Made by a program: the position numbers and the translations under genes
NCBI RefSeq assembly: GCF_000526215.1
Contig: NZ_JAFQ01000004.1
Coordinates: 2,170,001-2,234,000, forward strand
Direction of reading: 5' to 3'
Origin: Nocardia sp. BMG51109
GTDB taxonomy: Bacteria > Actinomycetota > Actinomycetes > Mycobacteriales > Mycobacteriaceae
DNA: 64,000 nt
Notes under the pieces: generated by a model
The model's database searches: none
Told to the model about the DNA's origin: nothing
What the model saw: only the letters and a program-made list of their open reading frames with translations
Part shown: positions 56,886 through 64,000 of the stretch, piece by piece
Position numbering within the stretch: the stretch's first letter is position 1
How the letters are laid out: each line of letters starts with the position of its first letter

Positions 56886-57620
56886 CTACTTGTGCGGTAC
56901 CGCCGCCACCAGGCCACCGTCCATGACGAACTCCGATCCGGTCGCGTACGCGGACTCGTCGCTGGCCAGGAAGACGACGAAGGTGGAGACCTCGGCGGGT
57001 TCGGCCGGGCGGCCCAGCGGGATGGTCACCAGGTCGTCGGGGATGTTCGCCGTCATCGGCGTGCGGATCAGGCCGGGGTGCAGCGAGTTGACCCGGATCT
57101 TGTGCGGCGCCAGCTCCAGGGCAGCCGATTTGGCCAGCCCCCGGACACCCCACTTGGAGGCCACGTAGCCGTGCGCCCAGGGCGCGCCCCGCAGGCCCTC
57201 GATCGAGGAGACGTTGATGATCGAACCGCCACCGGCGGCGATCATCGGCTCGATCGACGCCTGAATGCCGAGGAACGTGCCGGTGAGGTTGACGTCGAGG
57301 ATCTGGCGCCACTTCTCCAGGGAGAACTTCTGCAACGAGCTGCCGTTGATGATGCCCGCGTTGTTGACCAGGACGTCGAGCTTGCCGAAATCGTCGACGG
57401 CCGTGGCGACCGCCGCCTGCCACTGATCGGGCTGAGTGACGTCGAGAGGGACGTAGCGGGCCGCCTCGGCGAGCTCGCCGGCCAGGGCCTTGCCCTCGTC
57501 GTCGAGGATGTCGCCGATGACCACGCGGGCGCCCTCGGCCACCAGCTGCCGGGCGTGCTCGGCCCCCATCCCCCGCGCGCCCCCGCTGATCAGTGCAACC
57601 TTGCCATCTACACGTCCCAT
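56886..57620 (-). CDS. 3-alpha/20-beta-hydroxysteroid dehydrogenase-like SDR (FabG3 type)
   Basis: A 244-residue SDR closely resembling mycobacterial Rv2002 (FabG3, 20-beta-hydroxysteroid dehydrogenase). Shared blocks are GKVALISGGARGMGAEHARQLVAEGARVV, GDILDDEGKALAGELAEAARYVPLDVTQPDQW, NNAGIINGSS, ILDVNLTGTFLGIQ, the catalytic NVSSIEGLRGAPWAHGYVASK and LASDESAYATGSEFVMDGG. GDILDDEG indicates NAD(H). A steroid substrate is likely by similarity. It is divergent from the DapB-like gene over a KstR-type box. Confidence 0.9.
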   Translation of the reverse strand: MGRVDGKVALISGGARGMGAEHARQLVAEGARVVIGDILDDEGKALAGELAEAARYVPLDVTQPDQWQAAVATAVDDFGKLDVLVNNAGIINGSSLQKFSLEKWRQILDVNLTGTFLGIQASIEPMIAAGGGSIINVSSIEGLRGAPWAHGYVASKWGVRGLAKSAALELAPHKIRVNSLHPGLIRTPMTANIPDDLVTIPLGRPAEPAEVSTFVVFLASDESAYATGSEFVMDGGLVAAVPHK

Positions 57621-57643
57621 GGCCGTGACGCTACCATACGAAC

Positions 57644-57657
57644 TAGAACATGTTCCA
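57644..57657. promoter_or_regulatory. KstR-type operator
   Basis: TAGAACATGTTCCA fits the published KstR consensus TNNAACNNGTTNNA exactly. It lies in the 93-base divergent promoter between the hydroxysteroid dehydrogenase-like gene and the DapB-like gene. KstR represses cholesterol catabolism genes in mycobacteria and rhodococci. A degenerate copy of the cluster palindrome (CAGACACTGGTCCG, 12 of 14) directly follows at 57656. Confidence 0.7.
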
Positions 57658-57713
57658 GACACTGGTCCGGAAGGCTGTTCACTGTCCCGAGGTTCTGTCA
57701 CGAGGAGTTTTGT

Positions 57714-58790
57714 ATGCCCATTCGCGTCGCACACATCGGCACCGGAAATGTCGGACGGCTCGCGCTCGGCCAGCTGATCGACGACCCGCAGTACGAGCTG
57801 GTCGCGGTCGGTGTGTCGACGCCGGCGAAGGTGGGCAGGGACGCCGGCGAACTCGCCGGACTCGACGTCCACACCGGCATCGCGGCCACCGACGACATGG
57901 ACGAGGTGCTCGCCACCCGGCCGGACTGCGCGGTGTACTGCGCGATGGGCGACACCCGGCTGCCCCAGGCGATGGCGGATGTGCAGCGGATTCTCGCCGC
58001 CGGGATCGATGTCGTCGGATCCGCGCCGGGCACGCTGCAGTACCCGTGGCAGGTGATGGCGGACAAGTACATCGGGCGCGTGGAAGAGGCCGCGCGCCAG
58101 GGCGATTCGAGTGTGTTCATCACCGGTGTCGACCCCGGCTTCGCCAACGACCTGATCCCGTTCGCCTTCGCCGGCACCTGTCAGGAGATCGAACAGGTGC
58201 GGTGCAGCGAGATCGCCGACTACGCCACCTACGACGGCTCCACCGTCATGTTCGACGTCATGGGATTCGGCAAGCCGCTGAGCGAGATGCCGATGCTGTT
58301 CCAGCCGGGCGTGCTGAGTCTGGCCTGGGGTACGACGCTCCGGCAGCTGTCGGCCGGACTGGGCATCACGCTGGACGAGATCACCGAGACCACGGACCGC
58401 GAGCCCGCGCCCGAGGCGTTCGACGTGGCCGCCGGGCACATCCCCGAGGGCGGCCTGGCGGCCGTGCGCTTCGAGATCCACGGGATCGTCGACGGGCGCT
58501 CGGCGATCGTGGTCGAGCACGTCACCCGGCTGCGCGGGGATCTGCGGCCGGACTGGCCACAGCCGGCGCAACCGGGCGGCTCGTATCGGGTCGAGATCGT
58601 CGGCGAACCCTCCTACACCGTCGACATCTGCCCGACCAGCCGGCGCGGCGACCACAACCACGCCGCCATCGTCGCGGCCGCCGGGCGGATCGTGAACGCC
58701 ATACCGGCGGTGGTCGCGGCGCCGGCCGGCATCCGGACCACCCTGGATCTCCCGCTGATCACCGGCAAGGGGCTCTACACGCGGCACTGA
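57714..58790 (+). CDS. DapB-like NAD(P)H-dependent dehydrogenase
   Basis: A 358-residue protein of the dihydrodipicolinate reductase-like/amine dehydrogenase group, behind a GAGGAG. The Rossmann motif is RVAHIGTGNVGRLAL (residues about 4-18). Other features are CAVYCAMGDTRL, GSAPGTLQYPW, ITGVDPGFANDLIPFAFAG and the C-terminal ITGKGLYTRH. Actinobacteria have many such paralogues, several in steroid or terpenoid gene sets, but the reaction is generally unknown. It is controlled from the promoter carrying the KstR-type box. Confidence 0.83.
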   Translation: MPIRVAHIGTGNVGRLALGQLIDDPQYELVAVGVSTPAKVGRDAGELAGLDVHTGIAATDDMDEVLATRPDCAVYCAMGDTRLPQAMADVQRILAAGIDVVGSAPGTLQYPWQVMADKYIGRVEEAARQGDSSVFITGVDPGFANDLIPFAFAGTCQEIEQVRCSEIADYATYDGSTVMFDVMGFGKPLSEMPMLFQPGVLSLAWGTTLRQLSAGLGITLDEITETTDREPAPEAFDVAAGHIPEGGLAAVRFEIHGIVDGRSAIVVEHVTRLRGDLRPDWPQPAQPGGSYRVEIVGEPSYTVDICPTSRRGDHNHAAIVAAAGRIVNAIPAVVAAPAGIRTTLDLPLITGKGLYTRH

Positions 58791-58798
58791 CCGGCGCC

Positions 58799-58833
58799 GA
58801 CCGGCTCGCCGGAATCCGCCGGGCGAGCCGGTC
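58799..58833. terminator. Bidirectional terminator hairpin
   Basis: A perfect 12-bp stem (GACCGGCTCGCC/GGCGAGCCGGTC) with an 11-base loop between convergent genes. Its right arm reaches the stop codon of the P450 gene at 58833-58835. Confidence 0.75.
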
Positions 58834-60059
58834 TACCGGTAGGACACCTGCCAATGCTTGATGCCGTTGATCCAGCCGGACCGCAGGCGTTCGGGGGCGG
58901 CGAGTTCGCGGAGGTTGGGCATGGCATCCGCGATGGCGTTGAACATCAGGTCGATCTCCAGCCGGGCCAGGTTCGCGCCGATGCAGAAGTGCACGCCGGT
59001 CCCGCCGAACCCCAGGTGGGGGTTGGGATCGCGCAGCACGTCGAAGGTGAACGGATTCTCGAACGCGGCGTCGTCGAAATTGGCCGAGCTGTAGAACAAT
59101 CCGAGCCGATCGCCCGCCTTGATCGGCCGGCCGCCCAGCTCGTGATCCTCGGTCGCGGTGCGCTGGAACGCCGTCACGGGGGTGGCCCAGCGCACGATCT
59201 CGTCGGGTGCGGTGCGCGGCCGCTGCTCGCGGTAGAGCTCCCACTGTTCGGGATGGTCGACGAACGCCTTCATCCCGTGCGAGATCGCGTTGCGGGTGGT
59301 CTCGTTGCCGGCCACCGACAACAGGATCACGAAGAATCCGAATTCGTCCGAACCGAGCGCCTCCCCGTCGACATCGGCGTTGACGAGCTGACTGACGATG
59401 TCGTCGACCGGGGTCCGGCGGCGCTGCTCGGCCATGTTCCAGGCGTAGCCGAGGATCTCCGCCGACGCCACGACCGGGTCGCCGTATTCGGGATCGTCGT
59501 AGTTCAGCATCTGGTTCGACCAGTCGAACAGCTTGTGCCGGTCGTCCTGGGGCACGCCCAGCAGCTCGGCGATGGCCTGCAGCGGCAGCTCGCAGGCGAC
59601 CTGCTCGACGAAGTCACCGCCGCCGGAATCCTTGGCCGCGTGCACGATTCGTTCGGCCCGTTCGGTCAGGGCCGCGCGCAGCCCCTCCACCGCGCGGGGA
59701 CTGAACCCCTTCGAGACGATGCGCCGGATCTTGGTGTGCTTGGGCGGATCCATGTTCACCAGCAGGGCCGTGGTGGACTCCAGCTGCTCCGGCTCCGCGA
59801 AACCGGGCAGCCGGATGATCGCCCCCTTCTCCTGCGAGGAGTACCGCTCCGGGCGGCGCGAGATCTCCTTGATGTCCTCGTGCCGGCTCACCACCCAGTA
59901 CCCGCCGTCCTCGAACGGCGCGGCCTGCTCGGGCGTCTGCTGGTTCCACCACACCGGGGCGGTGCTGCGCAGATCGGCGAATTCGGCGACCGGACTGCGA
60001 GCGGCCCACAACTCGGGGTCGGTGAAATCGAACCCCGCCGGTATCGACGGTGCGCCCAT
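58833..60059 (-). CDS. Cytochrome P450, CYP125-like
   Basis: A 408-residue P450 very like mycobacterial CYP125 (Rv3545c), the cholesterol C26/27-hydroxylase. Shared blocks include PAGFDFTDPELWAARSPVAEFADLRSTAPVWWN, MDPPKHTKIRRIVSKGFSPRAV, DFVEQVACELPLQAIAELLGVPQDDR, I-helix VAGNETTRN, ATPVTAFQRTA and SGWINGIKHWQV. The haem loop is FGGTGVHFCIGANLARL with Cys near residue 357. It differs enough to be a paralogue with another steroid or branched-chain substrate. No ferredoxin gene is adjacent. The cluster palindrome lies 115 bases upstream. Confidence 0.92.
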   Translation of the reverse strand: MGAPSIPAGFDFTDPELWAARSPVAEFADLRSTAPVWWNQQTPEQAAPFEDGGYWVVSRHEDIKEISRRPERYSSQEKGAIIRLPGFAEPEQLESTTALLVNMDPPKHTKIRRIVSKGFSPRAVEGLRAALTERAERIVHAAKDSGGGDFVEQVACELPLQAIAELLGVPQDDRHKLFDWSNQMLNYDDPEYGDPVVASAEILGYAWNMAEQRRRTPVDDIVSQLVNADVDGEALGSDEFGFFVILLSVAGNETTRNAISHGMKAFVDHPEQWELYREQRPRTAPDEIVRWATPVTAFQRTATEDHELGGRPIKAGDRLGLFYSSANFDDAAFENPFTFDVLRDPNPHLGFGGTGVHFCIGANLARLEIDLMFNAIADAMPNLRELAAPERLRSGWINGIKHWQVSYR

Positions 60060-60486
60060 AATTCCTCCTCACGTCCGCATCGTCGCGAACTTCAGATCAA
60101 CCGCGAAAGTGCCGGGCCGAGCATGCCGACGGCCTGCTCACGCCGCGGCGGCCCGGATAATAGGACAGCATCCCGGACATGTGTCTGGACGCTACCACCG
60201 TACAGCAGTGCGGACAATGAATCCCGGTCTCCGGCCCGATCTTCGAGGGACCGCCGCGGCCCTGGCAGTCGCGGCCGACAGCTGTGCCCCGCACCCGGAC
60301 GGCATCGGGACCTGATCCGGGTCGATGGAGGGTTCGCACCGGACGACATCGTCGCCTGCTCCGAGTCGGGGGCCACCCGAATCCGCCGCGCGATGCCCGG
60401 GGCCGACAAGAGCGCGGTGCCCGTTGGTCCCTAGGTTCGGCAACGGATCGCCGAGGCCCGGCGGTGTTCACGAGACCCGGAGGTGT
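60060..60486. other. Intergenic region with P450 promoter
   Basis: About 430 bases without a supported gene. It holds the promoter region of the CYP125-like gene, including the palindrome at 60174, and to the right the downstream region of the minus-strand ABC operon. Confidence 0.45.
60174..60187. promoter_or_regulatory. Palindromic operator in front of the CYP125-like gene
   Basis: CGGACATGTGTCTG fits YGGACANNTGTCYG. It lies 115 bases upstream of the P450 start. Confidence 0.65.
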
Positions 60487-62589
60487 TCAGGGGTGGTCGA
60501 GCTGCTCCGCATCGAGCAGGCTGCGCATGATCGTCGTCTCGGGGTGTGCGAGAAGGGTTTCCGGGGTGCCGGTTTCGGCGATCCGGCCGCGGTCGACGAT
60601 GGCGATGCGGTCCGCTCGGCCGAGTTGGCCGCGCAGGTCGTGGCTGATGGACAGCACCGCGGCGCCGGTGCTGCGGCGATACTCGTCGACGTAGTCGAGG
60701 ATCCGCCGGGCCATCGGCCGGTCCAGGGCCGTGGTGATCTCGTCGCAGATCAGCACCCGCGGATGCGCCAGCAGGGCACGGGTGAGCGCGGCGCGCTGCA
60801 GTTCGCCGCCCGATAATCCGGACGGATGCCGCCGCGCCTGGTCGCCGTCGATGCCCAGGTCGGCCAGCATCCCGACGGCGGCGGACCGGGCGGATTCCCG
60901 GTCGAGCCCGCGCAGCCGGACACCGGTCGCGGCGACCTGATCGAGCACCGGGCGACGCGGGTCGAACGACGACGCCGACTCCTGCCAGACGTACTGGACC
61001 GCGGCGATCTGCGCACGGGAGCGCTTGCGCAGCACCGGTATCGGCGCGCCGTCGAGCAGTACCGCGCCGGAATCCGGGGCGACCAGCCCGGCGACACAGC
61101 GCGCGAGGGTGGACTTGCCCGCGCCGGAGACGCCGATCATCCCGAGCAGTTCGCCCTGCCCGAGTTCGAGATCGACGCTCCGCAGCACCGGAGTACCGCG
61201 CAGTGCGAGCGACACTTCGCGCAGCCGTACCGCGGGCCGGGCGGTGCGCGGCGCGGCCGGGCGTCGCGCCGGTTCATCGGCCGCCGTCGAGCCGTCCGCG
61301 ACCAGGCGCCCCGCGCGCACGAACAGGATCCGGTCGCTGATCCGGTCGGCCGCGAACGGATCGTGCGTGATGAGCACGACGGCCTTTCCGGCACAGCGCA
61401 ATCCGGCCAGCCCGGCCAGCAGGTCGGCACGCGCGATCGAATCCAGCCCGACGGTGGGCTCGTCGACCACCAGCACATCGGGCTCGCAGGCCAGGACCTG
61501 AGCCAGCGCGAGCCGGGCACGCTCGCCACCCGAGAACTGATGCGGGAACTTGCGCAGGAACCGATCGAGATCGGCATCGACGATATCGAAGGCGGCGCTC
61601 GACAGCGCCTGTGCCACATGCGCCCGTCGCCGGGCGCGGCCGCGGCGCCGACCGCCCGCGCGTCGATGGTGCAGCTCGGCCAGCTCACCCAGCGCCGCCC
61701 CGATGCGCCGCGCGGGATTCAGTGTCGCCGCGGCATTCTGCGGCAGATAGCCGACCCGCAGCCGGCCGGGCTCACCGGCACGGCGAATCTCACCGCCGAT
61801 CTCGATACCCGGCCGGTCCACGCCGGCCAGCGCCGCCGCGATCGTGGTCTTCCCGGCGCCGGAGGGGCCGAACAGCGTGATGATCTGCCCGGCACGGACA
61901 TCGAAGTCGACGTCCTCGACGAGCACGGCCGCCCCCGCACGAGCGGTGAGCCCGCGCACCGAAAGCACCACCGGCCCCTCCTCGTCCACGGCTCCGCCGT
62001 CTGCGACAGCCTCATCGGCTGAATCGTTGTCCAGGACACCGCTCTTCACGACGCGGCCGGTCACCGCGTTGCGATTCGCTACGCCGACGCTCACCGGATT
62101 GCCGTGGGCGGCACCGCCACTCGCCGGGCCGTCATCGGCCATCGCCGGTTCGTCGTCGGACGTACGAGGCTTCGGGGCACTGTCGTCCGAGGTAGCGGGC
62201 CTCACCGGATCGTCGTCCGGCACGCTGCTATTCGCAACACGACCATCCACGAAATTCCCTTGTGCGGCAGTGCCGAGCGCCGGACTGCCGTGTGCGGCAC
62301 TGCTGTGCGACAGGCCACTCTCTTCAGCACCTCCGTTCGAGGCACTCTCGACCACCGGATGCCCGTCCGCGGCGCTGCCGTGCGTCGGATCGCTGTTCGC
62401 GGCACCGTCGTGCGCCGGACTGCCGTGGGCAGAACCGCCGGCCGGACTGCTGTCCGCGGCACGGGACTTCGCCCGAATGTCGTTCGCGGCCACGCGGTTC
62501 GCGGGACCGTGTTCGGGCGATTTCTTGTGCGCGGCACCGTCGGCCGAATTGATATTCGGGGCATCGGTTTTCGGGGGATTGTCGGTCAC
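60487..62589 (-). CDS. Peptide/nickel-type ABC importer, fused double ATPase with long N-terminal extension
   Basis: A 700-residue fusion of two DppD/DppF-type ATPases. Domain one: Walker A GPSGAGKTT, signature FSGGERARLALAQV, Walker B VLVVDEPTVGLD. Domain two: GVSGAGKST, LSGGELQRAALTRALLA, VLICDEITTALD. The start GTG at 62587-62589 overlaps the permease stop (GTGA). The first 195 or so residues are low-complexity Ala/Gly/Ser/Asp with degenerate repeats such as AAHGSP, ADGHP and AANSDP. This is unlike normal ATPases, which begin near the first strand. The two ATPase domains look intact. The substrate may be a peptide, metal or siderophore. Confidence 0.85.
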   Translation of the reverse strand: MTDNPPKTDAPNINSADGAAHKKSPEHGPANRVAANDIRAKSRAADSSPAGGSAHGSPAHDGAANSDPTHGSAADGHPVVESASNGGAEESGLSHSSAAHGSPALGTAAQGNFVDGRVANSSVPDDDPVRPATSDDSAPKPRTSDDEPAMADDGPASGGAAHGNPVSVGVANRNAVTGRVVKSGVLDNDSADEAVADGGAVDEEGPVVLSVRGLTARAGAAVLVEDVDFDVRAGQIITLFGPSGAGKTTIAAALAGVDRPGIEIGGEIRRAGEPGRLRVGYLPQNAAATLNPARRIGAALGELAELHHRRAGGRRRGRARRRAHVAQALSSAAFDIVDADLDRFLRKFPHQFSGGERARLALAQVLACEPDVLVVDEPTVGLDSIARADLLAGLAGLRCAGKAVVLITHDPFAADRISDRILFVRAGRLVADGSTAADEPARRPAAPRTARPAVRLREVSLALRGTPVLRSVDLELGQGELLGMIGVSGAGKSTLARCVAGLVAPDSGAVLLDGAPIPVLRKRSRAQIAAVQYVWQESASSFDPRRPVLDQVAATGVRLRGLDRESARSAAVGMLADLGIDGDQARRHPSGLSGGELQRAALTRALLAHPRVLICDEITTALDRPMARRILDYVDEYRRSTGAAVLSISHDLRGQLGRADRIAIVDRGRIAETGTPETLLAHPETTIMRSLLDAEQLDHP

Positions 62590-63407
62590 GGGGACTCGCT
62601 TGCTCGGGCCGTGCGGGTGGCGATGGTGCGTGGGTCGGCGAGAAGGTCGTCGCACAGTAGGTTGATCCCGACGACCAGCAGCACGATCAGGCCCGCCGGC
62701 AGCGCGACCGACCATGGCGCGATGGTCAGCGCGTCCTTGTTGGCGGCCACCGAGACCGCCCAGTCCGTGGACGTGGTGTCGAAGCCGAGGCCCAGGAAGT
62801 TGGCGGAGGCGAGGAAGTAGACCGCCGTCGTGAAGCGCACGCCGAGGTCGGCGGCGATCGGGCGGATCATCTCGCGCGCGGCGTAGTTCCCGTACCGGTA
62901 GGCCCGGCTCTCGCCCTGCATCCGCAGGGCGTCCATCACCGGGCCGTGCACGACCGACCGGGCCGCCATCCGCACGAAACGGGCGATCGGCGCCACCAGC
63001 GCGATACCGACCGCGCAGGCGATCGCCACCGCCGACCCGCGCGTGCGCAGCGCGGCCACCATGATGATCAGCAGCGACGGCAGGCACAGCAGCACATCGA
63101 TCGGCCGCATCAGCAACTCGTCGAGCCACGCCCGCGGCGCCGCGGCGGCCGCCACACCGATCAGGAACCCCACGACGTAGGCGCCGAGCACGGTCAGCGC
63201 GGCGACCAGGAGAAAAGTGCGGCCGCCCGTCAGCGCCGCGGCGAGCACGTCCCGGCCGAGGCGGTCGGTGCCGAACGGCGACCACTGCGACGACTCGAAC
63301 GGCGCCTGCCGCTGCGCCGGCGCCGAGCCCGCGACGAACGGTCCGGCGACCGCGAACAGCAGCGGCACCGCCACCAGCGTGAGATATATCCACCGCCGCC
63401 GGGTCAT
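62586..63407 (-). CDS. Peptide/nickel-type ABC permease (DppC-like)
   Basis: A 273-residue membrane subunit with six helices. The N-terminal PFGTDRLGRDVLAAALTGGRTFLLVA block is the DppC signature. The EAA loop region is ALRMQGESRAYRYGNYAAREMIRP. It overlaps both neighbours (start with the next permease's stop, stop with the ATPase start), so translation is coupled through the operon. Confidence 0.9.
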   Translation of the reverse strand: MTRRRWIYLTLVAVPLLFAVAGPFVAGSAPAQRQAPFESSQWSPFGTDRLGRDVLAAALTGGRTFLLVAALTVLGAYVVGFLIGVAAAAAPRAWLDELLMRPIDVLLCLPSLLIIMVAALRTRGSAVAIACAVGIALVAPIARFVRMAARSVVHGPVMDALRMQGESRAYRYGNYAAREMIRPIAADLGVRFTTAVYFLASANFLGLGFDTTSTDWAVSVAANKDALTIAPWSVALPAGLIVLLVVGINLLCDDLLADPRTIATRTARASESP

Positions 63408-64000
63408 CGCGGCATGCCTTCCGCGGAGCGGGGAACCAGCCGCCGGCCGACGAGATCGATCAGCAGGTTGACCACGACGGCGACGACACCGGTGATCGAG
63501 ACGATCGCGAGGATCACCGGATCGTCGCGGTTGCCGATCGCCCCGATCAGCTCCGACGCGATACCGGGCAGCACGAATACGGCCTCGACGATGAGTACCC
63601 CGGACAGCAGCCCGTCCCCGGTCCGCCCGAGCTCCTGCAACGCCGGCCCGAGCGCATTGGGCGCGACGTGCCGCAGCAACAGCGATCCGCGGCCGACGCC
63701 GAGCCGCCGGGCCTGCGCGATATAGGGCTGGTCCAGCACGTCGACGACCCCGGCCCGCACCTGCCGCACGAGCGGGGCCGCGACCCGGGCGACCATCACG
63801 ATCAGCGGCAGGACCAGATATTCGGGCCGCGCGAGCAGTGTGTCCTGATCGGTGCCGAGAAATGTCGCCGGCAGCAGCCGCAGATTCACCGCCAGATAGG
63901 TGACCAGCAGCACCGCCAGCACGAAATCCGGCACCGAGTCGAATCCGATACTGACCGAGGTGATTACGCGATCGCGCAGCGAGCCCGGCCGCAATCCGGC
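63404..64000 (-). CDS. Peptide/nickel-type ABC permease (DppB-like), 5' end beyond window
   Basis: The last 198 residues of a DppB-type permease; the frame is open to the window edge, so the start lies outside. Visible are DSVPDFVLAVLLVTYLAV, a LPLIVMVARVAAPLVRQVRAGVVDVLDQPYIAQARRLGVGRG stretch containing the EAA-loop ARRLG, and EAVFVLPGIASELIGAIGNRDDPVIL, all family hallmarks. It is the upstream gene of the operon with the DppC-like permease and the fused ATPase; a binding protein gene may lie further upstream. Confidence 0.9.
   Translation of the reverse strand, partial: AGLRPGSLRDRVITSVSIGFDSVPDFVLAVLLVTYLAVNLRLLPATFLGTDQDTLLARPEYLVLPLIVMVARVAAPLVRQVRAGVVDVLDQPYIAQARRLGVGRGSLLLRHVAPNALGPALQELGRTGDGLLSGVLIVEAVFVLPGIASELIGAIGNRDDPVILAIVSITGVVAVVVNLLIDLVGRRLVPRSAEGMPR

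Noticed and set aside
62589..63393. Upstream extension of the fused ATPase frame
   Set aside because: It is antisense-free but overlaps the DppC-like permease in another frame; the GTG at 62589 coupled to the permease stop is a better start.

Overview
The window looks like a near-origin stretch of a high-GC, mycolic-acid-type actinobacterium, most likely Nocardia or a close relative. This is inferred from gene content and order; there is no 16S gene to confirm it. The main evidence is the order tRNA-Leu, fhaA, fhaB, pstP, rodA, pbpA, pknA, pknB, followed by trpG/pabA, crgA, a PH-domain protein and ppiA. That is the arrangement beside dnaA/gyrA in Mycobacterium and relatives. An Ag85-like esterase, a hemophore-like secreted protein and a KstR-type box fit the same group.

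Layout. 1-6179: glutamate synthase gltD (cut by the window edge) and gltB, both on the minus strand. 6.9-12.2 kb: a secreted chorismate mutase, a DUF4407 membrane protein, and a divergent MFS exporter/TetR pair with two palindromic operators. 12.4-18.8 kb: a MoxR-type module (membrane protein, DUF4129-like protein, MoxR ATPase, DUF58 protein, RDD protein, SpoIIM/DUF95 protein). 19.6-20.6 kb: a PhoU-like protein and tRNA-Leu(CAG). 20.8-30.7 kb: the Ser/Thr kinase, phosphatase, FHA and cell-elongation operon, nearly all joined by start/stop overlaps. 30.8-39.7 kb: a split RibD-type deaminase/reductase pair, trpG/pabA, crgA, a PH-domain protein, a rhomboid protease, ppiA, a very short CwsA-like protein, a DrrAB-type ABC exporter, a class III adenylate cyclase, tRNA-Ala and a DLW-39 protein.

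39.9-48.7 kb is an accessory segment between two inverted, nearly identical tRNA-Ala(TGC) genes. It holds a Baeyer-Villiger-type monooxygenase, a secreted trypsin-like protease, a Nat-type ABC exporter, a hemophore-like protein, two tandem 28-residue hydrophobic peptides not described as genes by any simple ORF length cut-off, an Ag85-like esterase and an enoyl-CoA hydratase. From 48.8 to 60.1 kb lies a steroid-type cluster: a hydrolase, CYP51, a FadD19-like acyl-CoA ligase, several short-chain dehydrogenases (one close to 20-beta-hydroxysteroid dehydrogenase), a TetR regulator, a DapB-like dehydrogenase and a CYP125-like P450. Four copies of one 14-bp palindrome (YGGACANNTGTCYG) sit in front of cyp51, a dehydrogenase operon, the TetR gene and the CYP125-like gene. 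A KstR-type box lies in the remaining divergent promoter. I propose that the TetR protein and KstR jointly control this cluster. From 60.5 kb to the end is a peptide/nickel-type ABC importer operon with a two-domain fused ATPase carrying a long low-complexity N-terminus.

The strongest candidates for something undescribed are the paired 28-residue peptides (46307-46641) and the palindrome-defined steroid regulon (52.5-60.2 kb).
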